Origin: Actinoplanes octamycinicus
GTDB lineage: Bacteria > Actinomycetota > Actinomycetes > Mycobacteriales > Micromonosporaceae
Length of the DNA: 64,000 nt
Direction: 5' to 3'
Assembly (NCBI RefSeq): GCF_014205225.1
Contig: NZ_JACHNB010000001.1
Span: 1,674,001 to 1,738,000, forward strand
The notes under the pieces were generated by a model. It made no database searches, was not told where the DNA came from, and was given only the letters and a program-made list of their open reading frames with translations. This document shows positions 25,877 to 34,432 of the stretch, one piece after another; positions within the stretch are counted from its first letter, which is position 1, and every line of letters begins with the position of its first letter. Position numbers and translations under genes: made by a program.

Positions 25877-25907
25877 CCCGCCACCACGTGACCCGCGCGG
25901 TGGCGGG
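25877..25907. promoter_or_regulatory. Hairpin in the leader before the GT87 gene
   Basis: CCCGCCACC (25877-25885) pairs with GGTGGCGGG (25899-25907) across a 13-nt loop. It lies 140 bp after the DoxX stop and 37 bp before the GT87 start. It may be a DoxX terminator or a leader structure. Confidence 0.4.
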
Positions 25908-25944
25908 CCGTGCCGCGCCCGGAGGACGAGACAGGGGTCGCGGC

Positions 25945-27219
25945 ATGCCGGTCAGTCAGAAACGCGCGCTTCGCGCCGCGCCGATCAGGTCCGTCCTGGT
26001 GGCGGTGGGCGGGTTGGTCACCCTTGCGCTGGTCGCGCTCTTCCTTTCCCGGTACGGCCTGAGCGCCCTCGCCGTCACCCACGCCGCGGTGCGCGACTGG
26101 CTGGGCGGGGCCGAGCTCTACGCGTACCGGGAACCGGTGAGCCGGGCCGGCGCCGCACTGCCGCCCGCACTCGCCATCCTCCTCGCGCCGCTCGCCCTGT
26201 TGCCGCTGAAGGCGGCCGGCTGGCTCCTCGCCCTGGCCGGCGTCGCGGCGCTGCTGCTGGCCGCGGTGGTGCTGGCCGGCCCGATCGCCCGCCGGCACGG
26301 TCGCCGCCGCACCCCGCTGGTCCTCGGCGTCGCCGCGCTCGCCCTGCTCACCGAGCCGGTCCGGGCCGCGCTCGGCGAGGGACGCCCGGAGCTGCTGCTG
26401 TTCGGCCTGGTGGTGGCCGACCTGGTGGCGCTGCGGTGGCTGCGGGCCGGCCGGGCCCGGCGCGCGCCGTGGTGGCCGGCCGATCAGTCGCGGCCGCTGA
26501 CCGACCGGGTGCGGCGGGGTTGGGCGGACGGGAGCTGGGCCGGGATCGGCAGCGGGCTGGCCGCGGCGTTCGCGGTGACCCCGCTCTTCTTCCTGGCCGG
26601 CCTGCTGGTGCTGGGTCAGCGGCGGGCCGCGCTGACCGCGCTGACCACGGCGGTCACCGTGACCCTGGCCGGGCTGCTGTTCGCCCCGCGGGAGACGCTG
26701 GCCTGGTTCGGCGGCACGCTGTGGAAGCTGAACCGCACCGAGCCGCTGACCGACCCCGGCAACCAGGCCCTGGCCGGCGTGCTGGCCCGGCTGGACAGCT
26801 GCCCGGCGCCGCCGGTCCTGGTCTGGCTGTCGCTCGGGGCGCTGCTGCTGGCGGTCGGCCTGATCCGGGCCCGGTCGGCGCTCGCCGCGGGCGACGAGGT
26901 GGCCGCGTTCACCCTGATCGGGCTGGCCGCGGCGGCCTTCGGCCCGATGAGCCCGCCGGCCGAGCTGATCTGGCTGCTGCCCGCGCTGCTGGTCCTCGCC
27001 GACAGCACCCGGCGCCGCCGGCGCGCTCTGACCGTCGCCGGGTACGCCCTGCTGGTCGCGCCGGTCCCGGTCCTGCTCGGCTGGAACGTGCCGGCCTTCG
27101 CGCTGATCGTGCTGACCGGCGCCCTGCCCTGGCGGACCGCGCCGGTCCCGGCACCGGCCGCGCCACGCCGGCGCGCCGCCATCCCGGTCCCCCGGGGCGG
27201 CCGGGTCACGGGCAGTTGA
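25945..27219 (+). CDS. GT87-like polytopic glycosyltransferase
   Basis: About 424 residues with ten or so membrane helices, Arg-rich cytoplasmic loops and an early extracytoplasmic loop of the GT-C type (AVTHAAVRDWLGGAELYAYREP). This fits the GT87/DUF2029 family, polyprenyl-phosphate-mannose-dependent mannosyltransferases building cell-envelope glycans. The acceptor is unknown. ATG 25945 (MPVSQKRALRAAP) is chosen; an ATG-like start at 25888 is upstream of a leader hairpin. The 3' end overlaps the convergent moaE gene by 14 bp. Confidence 0.8.
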   Translation: MPVSQKRALRAAPIRSVLVAVGGLVTLALVALFLSRYGLSALAVTHAAVRDWLGGAELYAYREPVSRAGAALPPALAILLAPLALLPLKAAGWLLALAGVAALLLAAVVLAGPIARRHGRRRTPLVLGVAALALLTEPVRAALGEGRPELLLFGLVVADLVALRWLRAGRARRAPWWPADQSRPLTDRVRRGWADGSWAGIGSGLAAAFAVTPLFFLAGLLVLGQRRAALTALTTAVTVTLAGLLFAPRETLAWFGGTLWKLNRTEPLTDPGNQALAGVLARLDSCPAPPVLVWLSLGALLLAVGLIRARSALAAGDEVAAFTLIGLAAAAFGPMSPPAELIWLLPALLVLADSTRRRRRALTVAGYALLVAPVPVLLGWNVPAFALIVLTGALPWRTAPVPAPAAPRRRAAIPVPRGGRVTGS

Positions 27220-27625
27220 CCCACTCCTCCTGACCGTCCAGGAAGACCTGACGTTTCCAGATCGGCAGGCGGGCCTTCACCTCGTCGACCAGCCGGGCGC
27301 AGGCCTCGAAGGCGGCGGCCCGGTGGGCGGTGCTGACCGAGGCGACCAGCGCCACGTCACCGATCTGCAGGGTGCCGATCCGGTGCGAGACGGCGACCGC
27401 GTAGACCGCCGGGTCGGCGGCGATCTCCTCGGCCACCTCGCGGAGGATCGCGGCGGCGGTCGGGTGACCCTCGTATTCCAGCAGGGTGACGTCACGCCCG
27501 TGGTCGTGGTCGCGGACCACACCCTGGAAGGAGACCACCGCACCGGCCCGGCGGTCGGCCACCGCGGCCTCGTGGGCGGCCAGGTCCAGCGGGGCGTCCA
27601 GGACCTCGGCGAGGGTGACGGTCAT
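27206..27625 (-). CDS. moaE: Molybdopterin synthase catalytic subunit MoaE
   Basis: 139 residues. MoaE inserts two sulfurs from MoaD thiocarboxylate into cyclic pyranopterin monophosphate. Signature segments: GAVVSFQGVVRDHDHGRDV, LEYEGHP, VSHRIGTLQIGDVAL and the catalytic-lysine region LPIWKRQVFLDGQEEWV. It is the last gene of the moaC-mog-moeA-moaE operon, and its ATG overlaps the moeA stop by 4 bp. Confidence 0.96.
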   Translation of the reverse strand: MTVTLAEVLDAPLDLAAHEAAVADRRAGAVVSFQGVVRDHDHGRDVTLLEYEGHPTAAAILREVAEEIAADPAVYAVAVSHRIGTLQIGDVALVASVSTAHRAAAFEACARLVDEVKARLPIWKRQVFLDGQEEWVNCP

Positions 27626-28848
27626 GCGCGCTCCCCGGGCAGCAGCGGAAGGGGCAGGAACGGGACCGGGTCACCGGCGGCCACCTTGACGCCGGGCCGG
27701 ACCACGACGAAACCGTGGGCGTTGGCGAGACCGCGCAGCATCGCCGAGCCGACGTGCCCGACCGGGGTGGCGACCCGGCCGGTCGGGTCGAGGGCGGCCA
27801 GCGCCAGGTGGGTGTCGCGGCCGCGGCCGGCGACCGGGATGGCCGCCTCGACCTGCGGCAGCTCGGCCCGGAACGGCCGGCCGGACAGCCCGTCGAGCAG
27901 CGGCGCGACCAGGCTGACCAGGGCGATCACCGCGGACTGCGGGTTGCCCGGGAGGCCGGCCAGGAAGCGCGCGCGGCCGTCCGGCCCGGGGACCCGGGCG
28001 AGCAGCATCGGGAAGCCGGGGCGCACGCCGACGGTGTTGACCACATAGTCCGCGCCGAGCTCGGCGAGCGACGGGTGCAAATGGTCGACCGGGCCGTGCA
28101 TGGTGCCGCCGGTGGTGCAGACCACGTCGGCGGTCTCCAGGGCGGCCCGGATCGCGGCCAGATGCGCCGCCAGGGTGTCCTGGACCGGGCCGTCGACCGA
28201 GGTCACCGTGGCGCCGCAGCGGCGCAGCCAGCCGGGGACCTGCGGGCCGAGCGAGTCGCGGACCCGGCCGGCGCCGGGCGGGCCGGCGGTGAGCAGCTCG
28301 TCGCCGAAGACCAGGAGGGCGGCGCGCGGCTCGGGGCGCACGGTCAGCGTCTCGTATCCACAGGTGGCCGCGACGCCGATGACCGCCGGGTCGACCGGGG
28401 TGCCGGCCGGCAACAGCTCCTCGCCCGCGGCGGCCTCCTCGCCGGGCAGGCGCCACTCCGGAGCGGGCCGCGGAGTGCCGGTGACCAGGCCGTCCGCGCC
28501 GGTGGCGGACTCCTCGACGCGGATCAGGGCGGCGGCGCCCTCGGGCACCATGGCGCCGGTGGCGATCTCGACGCAGGTGCCGTCGCCGGTCAGCGGCGGC
28601 GGCGTGCCACCGGCCAGCACCCGCCCGACCGGCCGCCACGGGCCGGCGCCGCGCACCGCCCAGCCGTCGATGCTGGAGGTCGGGAAGGCGGGCAGGGCGG
28701 TGAGGGCACGCAACGGCTCGGCCAGGGTGCGGCCGTCACCGGCTGCCAAGGGGATCCGCTCGGCGCCGGCCGAGGCGGCGAGACCGGCCTGATAGGCCAG
28801 CTCCCGAGCCTGGTCCCAGCCGACCGGGGGATTCACGTCAGCGCTCAC
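27622..28848 (-). CDS. moeA: Molybdopterin molybdenumtransferase MoeA
   Basis: About 408 residues. MoeA inserts molybdate into adenylylated molybdopterin. The N-terminal domain has FPTSSIDGWAVRG, followed by the beta-barrel with EIATGAMVPEGAAALIRVE. The MoCF-binding domain shows VVCTTGGTMHGPVDH in place of the commoner TSGG-D motif, and LPGNPQSAVIAL. GTG 28848 is likely; GTG 28836 is a close alternative. It is coupled to moaE downstream and lies 53 bp after the mog gene. Confidence 0.93.
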   Translation of the reverse strand: MSADVNPPVGWDQARELAYQAGLAASAGAERIPLAAGDGRTLAEPLRALTALPAFPTSSIDGWAVRGAGPWRPVGRVLAGGTPPPLTGDGTCVEIATGAMVPEGAAALIRVEESATGADGLVTGTPRPAPEWRLPGEEAAAGEELLPAGTPVDPAVIGVAATCGYETLTVRPEPRAALLVFGDELLTAGPPGAGRVRDSLGPQVPGWLRRCGATVTSVDGPVQDTLAAHLAAIRAALETADVVCTTGGTMHGPVDHLHPSLAELGADYVVNTVGVRPGFPMLLARVPGPDGRARFLAGLPGNPQSAVIALVSLVAPLLDGLSGRPFRAELPQVEAAIPVAGRGRDTHLALAALDPTGRVATPVGHVGSAMLRGLANAHGFVVVRPGVKVAAGDPVPFLPLPLLPGERA

Positions 28849-28901
28849 CGGTCGAGCGTAGTCCGCGGGCCGGCGCCGGTGGATCACGTGGGTGCGCGGC
28901 C

Positions 28902-29375
28902 CTAGTGGTCGCCGCCCCGGATCTGGTCGACGGTGTGCTGGAGCAGGGGACCGAGGACCGCGAGACCGTCCTTGGCGCCGCCGGTCGAGCCGGGCAGGTT
29001 GACGATCAGGGTGCGGCCGGCGACGCCGGCCAGGCCGCGGGAGAGGGCGGCGGCCGGCACCCGGTCCCGGCTGTGCGCGCGGATCGCCTCGGCGATGCCG
29101 GGGATCTCGAAGTCGAGCAGCGGGCGGGTCGCCTCGGGGGTCCGATCGGTCGGGGTGACGCCGGTGCCGCCGCTGGTCAGGACCACGTCGACGCCGTCCT
29201 GGACGGCCGCCCGGAGCGCCTCGGCGACCGGATCGCCGTCCGGCACCACGACCGGATCGGTCACCTCGCACCCCAGCTCGCGCAGGCCGGCGACCAGGCG
29301 GGGGCCGCTGGTGTCGGCGTAGACGCCGGCGGCCGCGCGGTTCGACGCGACGATCACCCGGGCGCGGATCGTCAC
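28902..29375 (-). CDS. mog: Molybdopterin adenylyltransferase (MogA/MoaB family)
   Basis: 157 residues of the MogA/MoaB fold, which adenylylates molybdopterin before MoeA acts. It shows VIVASNRAAAGVYADTSGP, the LTSGGTGVTPTDRTPEAT signature, FEIPGIAEAIR and NLPGSTGGAKDGL. All are canonical. GTG 29375 has GGAGGA 8 bp upstream and overlaps the moaC stop (GTGA), so the start is well supported. The longer frame extending to 29924 runs antisense-like through moaC and is rejected. Confidence 0.94.
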   Translation of the reverse strand: MTIRARVIVASNRAAAGVYADTSGPRLVAGLRELGCEVTDPVVVPDGDPVAEALRAAVQDGVDVVLTSGGTGVTPTDRTPEATRPLLDFEIPGIAEAIRAHSRDRVPAAALSRGLAGVAGRTLIVNLPGSTGGAKDGLAVLGPLLQHTVDQIRGGDH

Positions 29376-29863
29376 GGCCGGTCCTCCGGGCGTACCCAGA
29401 GTCCGGTCTTGCCGCCCTCCTTGCGGATCACCCGGACCGCGTCCAGGCTGGCGGCCGGATCCACCGCCTTGATCATGTCGATCATCGCGAGGCCGGCGGT
29501 GGCCACCGCGGTGAGCGCCTCCATCTCGACGCCGGTCCGGTCCGCGGTCTTGGTCACCGCGGTGATCTCCACCACGTCCGCGCCGAGCTCCAGCTCCACG
29601 GTGACCCCGTGCAGCCCGATCGGGTGACACAGCGGCACCAGATCCGGGGTGCGTTTGGCGCCCATGATCCCGGCCAGCCGGGCCACCGCGAGGGCGTCGC
29701 CCTTGGGCAGGTCGCCGCCCCGCAACAGCTCGATCACCCGGCTGGTGGTGTGCACCTGACCAGCCGCGACGGCCCGGCGGTCGCTCACCGCCTTGGCGGA
29801 CACGTCGACCATCCGGGCGGCGCCGGTCTCGTCGACATGGGTGAGATGTGTTTCCTGGGGCAT
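29372..29863 (-). CDS. moaC: Cyclic pyranopterin monophosphate synthase MoaC
   Basis: 163 residues. MoaC converts the MoaA product to cyclic pyranopterin monophosphate. Conserved features: MVDVSAKAVSDRRAVA, MGAKRTPDLVPLCHPIGL, TGVEMEALTAVATAGLAMID with the catalytic Asp, and the Lys in KEGGKTGLW. It is the first gene of the second molybdopterin operon; moaA lies 14 kb away. The ATG at 29863 leaves a 460-bp AT-richer spacer upstream, presumably with the operon promoter. Confidence 0.97.
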   Translation of the reverse strand: MPQETHLTHVDETGAARMVDVSAKAVSDRRAVAAGQVHTTSRVIELLRGGDLPKGDALAVARLAGIMGAKRTPDLVPLCHPIGLHGVTVELELGADVVEITAVTKTADRTGVEMEALTAVATAGLAMIDMIKAVDPAASLDAVRVIRKEGGKTGLWVRPEDRP

Positions 29864-30325
29864 ACCGGGAGCTTATAGAGCGATGCCGGAAACCGCGTTC
29901 GCATCGCCGCCGAGCTGGCTTCACACTTTGTCCATACCGGCTCCGTACCGTCTCCAGTTACTGCTCAGGGACCCTGCCCGGGGTATTGAAAATAGAAATC
30001 GGAACGGTTTTTCATCGCTTTCCGTCGCCATTGGGAAACCGTCAGTAACGATCCCTGGAATCGTTCCCGCATTATGCGCATAACGACACGATCTACTGGA
30101 AATCGGAAAGATCGCAGCCTAGCGTCGATCTCGTCGCGACGGACACCCCGCCGGCTCGTTGAAGACCCGGCCACCACTGAGCGGATTTCCGCACCAATGA
30201 GGATGAGGAGAACGCCATGCGCGGCGGCGACTGGATCTGAAAAAGACAGTGATGCGCAAAACGGCGCAGATGAATAGCCTTGAACCCTGAGCGACAGCTC
30301 AGTTGCGTTCGGCGACAAGGACACC
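29864..30325. promoter_or_regulatory. AT-richer divergent promoter region
   Basis: The 462-bp gap between moaC and the GGDEF-EAL gene is the most AT-rich stretch nearby (for example AATAGAAATCGGAACGG near 29990 and CATTATGCGCATAACG near 30070). It should hold both promoters. A hairpin CTGAGC-GACA-GCTCAG spans 30288-30303, 22 bp before the right-hand gene. No credible long gene is seen on either strand. Confidence 0.6.
30217..30240 (+). CDS. Possible 7-codon leader peptide
   Basis: ATG at 30217 opens a frame coding MRGGDWI and a stop. A strong GAGGAG lies 7 bp upstream, unusually good for this region. It sits 86 bp before the GGDEF-EAL gene. Leader-peptide attenuation or chance are both possible; there is no homology support. 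Confidence 0.2.
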   Translation: MRGGDWI

Positions 30326-32854
30326 ATGCCTGACACCGGCATCAACGACGACGCGACCGATCGGCGGCTCCGGCTGCTCATCGGTCTCGTCGTCGTTCTG
30401 GGCCTCGGCGCCTCCGCCGCCTGGGCCCACCAGGCCTATCTGCATCCCGGCCCGGTCCCGCCGCTCGGCTTGCTGGCCCTGCTCGGCGGCACGGTGATCG
30501 CGGCGTACCGGCTCCGGGTCTCGGTCCGGGTGCGATCCGGCCGCGAGGGCCTCGCCTGGGACGAGATCCCGGCCCTGGTCGGCCTGATGCTGATTCCGGC
30601 GCCCTGGGTGGTGCTCTGCGCCACGGTCAGCGTCCTGGTCCTCAAGATCTGGGACCGGCCCGGCCTCCGCAAGACCGTCTTCGCGACGGCCAAGGAGGCG
30701 CTGACGGTCAGTGCGGCGGGCGCCGTCTTCGCGGCGTTCGGGGTCCGTCCCGACCTCTCCACCCCGCAGGTCCCGGTGCTCGCCGTCCTCACTGGCCTGG
30801 TCGTCTTCACCCTGGTCGACCAGTTGGTCTTCCTCCCGGTGCTGGCGACCGACAACCGGACCAGCATCCTGCGCGTCGCCCGGCGCAGCTGGATCGGCAA
30901 GATCATCGGCTTCCTCGGCGAGCTCGGCGCCTGCCTGCTCGCCCTCTGGGTGCTCACCTCCCACGCGAACGTGCTGCTTCTCCTGGTCGTCCCGCTCGTT
31001 GTTGCTTGCATGCAGCTGTGGCAGTCCCGCAGTTCCCGGACCCGCGAGGAGCGCGAGGCGTGGCAGCGCCTGGCGAAGGCCACCGACGAGCTGAACGCCG
31101 TCGACCTCACCCAGGTGCTGCACTCCGCGGCCACCCGGGCCGCGCAGATCTTCCGCGCCGCCGAGGCGGCCATCGACCTGACCGCGGCCGGACCCGGCCG
31201 CACCGTGCTCGCCACCGAGGAGCGGGTCCTCGCCGACGGCCCGCTGTCGGTGGCGCCGGCTCGCACCGGCGACACCAGCGTGGACCTGATCGCGCACGAC
31301 GGCGGCGTCCGGGTCGGGGTGCTCCGGCTGCGCTTCGGAGGCGCGGTCCGGCTCACCGAGGTGGAGGAGTACAAGCTGCGCACCTTCGCCTCGGCGGTGT
31401 GCACCGCGATCCGGAACGCGCAGGCGTACGCCGAGCTGGCCCGGATCGCCGCGGAGAACGCCTACGCCGCGGCCCACGACCCGCTCACCGGGCTGGCCAA
31501 CCGCCGCCAGTTCTACGAGCGCGCCGAGCAGCTGTGCCACGACGTGGCGCCGGACGGCCTGGTCGCCCTGATGATCATCGACTTGAACCACTTCAAGGAG
31601 GTCAACGACACCCTCGGCCACGCCGCCGGTGACGACGTGCTCCGCGAGGTGGCCCGCCGGCTCAGCGAGGCCGCCGCGCCCGGCGACCTGGTGGCCCGGC
31701 TCGGCGGGGACGAGTTCGCCGTGCTGCTCACCGGTCTGCCCACGCCCGCGCTGGCCAACCACCGGGCCGGCACGATGCTCGCCGCGCTGGAGCCGGGCAT
31801 CGAGGTCGAAGGCATGGTGATCACCGTGGAGGCGGCCGGCGGGATCGCGCTGGCGGCCGGCACGGGCAGCGCCGAGGAGTTGATGCGCCGCGCCGACATC
31901 GCCATGTACCAGGCGAAACGCGCCGGCGAGCCGACCATGAGCTACACCCACGCCCGGGACACCGCGGATGTCGAGCGGCTGATGCTGACCGGCGAGCTGC
32001 GCCGCGCGGTCGACAAGCAGGAGTTCACCGTCGACTTCCAGCCGATCGTCGACCTGGGCAGCGGCGAGGTGATCTCGGCCGAGGCACTGGCCCGGTGGCA
32101 CCACCCCGGCCAGGGCAACCTCGACCCGCTCCGATTCCTCGAGACGGTGGAGCGCTCCGGCCAGCTGCCGGCCTTCGCCGACGCGGTCCTGGACCAGTCG
32201 CTGGAGGCCATGCGGACCTGGCGGGAGGCCGGGTTCGACCTGCCGGTGGCGGTCAACGTGTCGCCGCGCAGCCTGCTCGACCCGGACTTCCCGGCCGCTG
32301 TGCTCGGCCGGCTGGAGCGGCACGACGTGCCGGCCGACCGGCTGGTCCTGGAGCTGGCCGAGACGCTCACCATCAGCCAGCTCGACGTGGTCGCCCGGGT
32401 GCTGGCCGAGCTGCGCAACGCCGGGGTGCGACTGGCCGTCGACGACTTCGGCACCGGGGTCTCCTCGCTGTCGGTGCTCTCCCGCATCCCGGTGCACCAA
32501 CTCAAGATCGATTCGGAGTTCGTCGCCGCGGTGGAGACCTCGGCGGAGGCGGCCGCGGTGATCCGGACGACCGTGGACCTCGCCCGCAACCTGCATCTGA
32601 CGGTGGTGGCCGAGGGCGTGGAGAGCGAGCCGCAGCGTCGGGCACTGTGGGAGCTGGGCTGTCTGGCCGGGCAGGGGCACCTGTTCGCGCGGCCGCTGTC
32701 GGCGGCGCGGTTCCTCGGCACGCTGCAGCGTGGATCGGCCGGGCGGCCGGGTGCGCTGGCGGCGGCGTTGCACGACGCCGGGTCGGTGGTGCGGATGCCG
32801 GTCCGCCGGTCGTCCGGACCGGGGAGATCTCCTCTGCCACACTTGCCGGCGTGA
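30326..32854 (+). CDS. Membrane GGDEF-EAL c-di-GMP cyclase/phosphodiesterase
   Basis: 842 residues. Six or seven membrane helices occupy about residues 12-230, then a GAF-like region (245-375), a GGDEF domain (about 385-550) and an EAL domain (570-815). The cyclase active site RLGGDEFAVLL is intact. The phosphodiesterase residues are also kept: AEALARWHHP, VNVSPRSLL, DDFGTGVSSLS, LKIDSEF and AEGVESE. The inhibitory RxxD site before GGDEF is replaced by APGD, so product feedback is likely absent. ATG 30326 follows AAGGA. The stop overlaps the next gene's GTG, so output may act on that membrane protein. Confidence 0.93.
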   Translation: MPDTGINDDATDRRLRLLIGLVVVLGLGASAAWAHQAYLHPGPVPPLGLLALLGGTVIAAYRLRVSVRVRSGREGLAWDEIPALVGLMLIPAPWVVLCATVSVLVLKIWDRPGLRKTVFATAKEALTVSAAGAVFAAFGVRPDLSTPQVPVLAVLTGLVVFTLVDQLVFLPVLATDNRTSILRVARRSWIGKIIGFLGELGACLLALWVLTSHANVLLLLVVPLVVACMQLWQSRSSRTREEREAWQRLAKATDELNAVDLTQVLHSAATRAAQIFRAAEAAIDLTAAGPGRTVLATEERVLADGPLSVAPARTGDTSVDLIAHDGGVRVGVLRLRFGGAVRLTEVEEYKLRTFASAVCTAIRNAQAYAELARIAAENAYAAAHDPLTGLANRRQFYERAEQLCHDVAPDGLVALMIIDLNHFKEVNDTLGHAAGDDVLREVARRLSEAAAPGDLVARLGGDEFAVLLTGLPTPALANHRAGTMLAALEPGIEVEGMVITVEAAGGIALAAGTGSAEELMRRADIAMYQAKRAGEPTMSYTHARDTADVERLMLTGELRRAVDKQEFTVDFQPIVDLGSGEVISAEALARWHHPGQGNLDPLRFLETVERSGQLPAFADAVLDQSLEAMRTWREAGFDLPVAVNVSPRSLLDPDFPAAVLGRLERHDVPADRLVLELAETLTISQLDVVARVLAELRNAGVRLAVDDFGTGVSSLSVLSRIPVHQLKIDSEFVAAVETSAEAAAVIRTTVDLARNLHLTVVAEGVESEPQRRALWELGCLAGQGHLFARPLSAARFLGTLQRGSAGRPGALAAALHDAGSVVRMPVRRSSGPGRSPLPHLPA

Positions 32855-34431
32855 CGAAGACCGCCGGCGGCTTGCTCGGGCGCATCGACCGGGCGGCCGG
32901 TGGACTCGCGGCCGACCTCGGGTTGTATCTGGTGTCGGCGTTGTTCGCGCTGGTCACCGGGCTGACGTCGACGTTGCTGCCGCATCGGGCGTGGGGCTTG
33001 ATCGCGGCGTGCGGCTATGCGGTCGCCGCGGTGCTGGTGGTCGCGCAGCTGACGCTCTCCCGCCGAGCGGAACGGGCGGGCGCTGCCGTGTCGGACGCTT
33101 CGCCTTCCGGTGCGTCCACCGCTTCGCCTTCCGGCGCGTCCACCGCCTCGCCTTCCGGTGCGTCCACCGCCTCGCCTTCCGGCGCGTCCACCGCTTCGCC
33201 GGTGGCATCGCGTACCGCCGCCACCTCGACGCACACCTCGGAAGTGGATGGCTCGGAGACCTCGTCACTCAAGTCCGCCAGCGCGCCGCCCACGCCGTTG
33301 CCAGCTACCTCGGGGCGCGGTGACTTGTCGGGCGACGGCGCTCACCTCGTACCCAAATCGGATTTTTCGGTTTTTGCTCTTGCGGGTGATCGGTTTCGGG
33401 TCTGGCTGGCGTGGCTGACGTGGGCGGCGGTGGCGCTGCTGCCGCTGGTCGTCGAGGCGGTCCAGCGGGCCGGCGGACGCACCGACCGGGCGCAGGAAGA
33501 GGTGCCGGTCGTCGAGGCGATGGGGAAATCGCTGGTCGAGCACGGCACGCCCTATCTGAGCCGGGCCGACATCGCCGCCCTGCCGATCGACGAACGGCTG
33601 CTCGGCTATCGCCCCTACCAGCCCGGAATGGCGATCTTCGGGCTGCCGCGGGCGCTCGCCGGTGATCATTGGTGGACTGACGCGCGGGTCTGGTTCGCGA
33701 TCACCGCGGTGCTCGCGGTCGGCTTGGCCGTCGCGGTCCTGCGTCCCTTCACCCCCTTCCCGGTACGCGCGATCCAGGCAGCCACCGTCCTGCCGGTGAC
33801 CGCACTCACCCTGGCCACCGGCGGCGACGACATCCCGGTGCTCGCGCTCTGCCTGCTCGCCCTGGCCCTCGCCGCCACCGGACGGTTCGCTTGGGCCGGC
33901 GTGGCGGTCGGGATCGCGGCCGCCGCCAAGCTGTTCGCCCTCCCGGTCGTGGCGGTGCTGGTGGTGCTGGCCGTGGTGGCCGGACGCGGCCGGCGGCTGA
34001 TCCCGTTCGCGGTCGGCCTGCCGATCCTGGCGCTGATCCCGCCGCTGCTGGTCGACTTCGACGCGCTGGTCGAGAACGTGCTCCGGTTCCCGCTTGGGCA
34101 CGGACTCGTGACCAGTCCGGCGCAGTCCCCGTTCCCGGGATACCTGGTCGCCCAGCACCTGCCCGGCGGCCGACTCCTGGCCGCCGCCCTGCTCGGCGCG
34201 GCCGCGCTGGTGATCGGCTGGCTGCTGCTGCGCCGTCCGCCCCGCGACGCCGGAACCGCCGCGCTGTTCTGCGGCTGGGGACTGCTCGCGGCGATCCTGC
34301 TGATGCCGACCACCCGATTCGGTTACCTGCTCTACCCGGCCGCGCTGCTGGTCTGGGCACCCGCGCTGGTGCTCAGGAATCGCACAGCTTCTTCCGCCCC
34401 ACGGCATGACACAGCCTTGTACCGTCAATGA
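32851..34431 (+). CDS. Polytopic GT-C/GT87-like membrane protein coupled to the c-di-GMP gene
   Basis: About 526 residues with ten or so membrane helices. Helices 1-2 (residues 25-65) are followed by a polar Ser/Ala/Thr loop of about 110 residues that begins with four ASPSGAST octapeptides. The main body starts at RVWLAWLTWAAVALLPLVVE and contains YRPYQPGMAIFGLPRAL and WTDARVWFAITAVLAV, resembling GT87-type glycosyltransferases. No catalytic residue can be named with confidence. GTG 32851 overlaps the preceding stop (GTGA). A role in exopolysaccharide or envelope glycan synthesis under c-di-GMP control is inferred from coupling only. Confidence 0.75.
   Translation: MTKTAGGLLGRIDRAAGGLAADLGLYLVSALFALVTGLTSTLLPHRAWGLIAACGYAVAAVLVVAQLTLSRRAERAGAAVSDASPSGASTASPSGASTASPSGASTASPSGASTASPVASRTAATSTHTSEVDGSETSSLKSASAPPTPLPATSGRGDLSGDGAHLVPKSDFSVFALAGDRFRVWLAWLTWAAVALLPLVVEAVQRAGGRTDRAQEEVPVVEAMGKSLVEHGTPYLSRADIAALPIDERLLGYRPYQPGMAIFGLPRALAGDHWWTDARVWFAITAVLAVGLAVAVLRPFTPFPVRAIQAATVLPVTALTLATGGDDIPVLALCLLALALAATGRFAWAGVAVGIAAAAKLFALPVVAVLVVLAVVAGRGRRLIPFAVGLPILALIPPLLVDFDALVENVLRFPLGHGLVTSPAQSPFPGYLVAQHLPGGRLLAAALLGAAALVIGWLLLRRPPRDAGTAALFCGWGLLAAILLMPTTRFGYLLYPAALLVWAPALVLRNRTASSAPRHDTALYRQ
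33097..33192 (+). repeat. Four tandem 24-bp units in the membrane-protein gene
   Basis: Four in-frame 24-bp units, alternating between two near-identical versions, encode ASPSGAST. They sit in the cytoplasmic or periplasmic loop after helix 2. A partial fifth unit (ASP) follows. Confidence 0.9.
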
Positions 34432-34432
34432 A

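Noticed and set aside
28902..29924. Single 340-aa fusion of Mog with an N-terminal extension
   Set aside because: The extension is moaC read in the wrong frame. A GTG at 29375 with GGAGGA gives a standard-length Mog protein.
29965..30381. 138-aa minus-strand frame in the moaC/GGDEF gap
   Set aside because: It runs into the start of the GGDEF gene, and its composition (Ser/Arg-rich) shows no family; it is more likely a promoter region.
30299..32842. A long minus-strand frame opposite the GGDEF-EAL gene
   Set aside because: Composition is typical of an antisense shadow in GC-rich DNA, and the plus strand holds intact GGDEF and EAL motifs.
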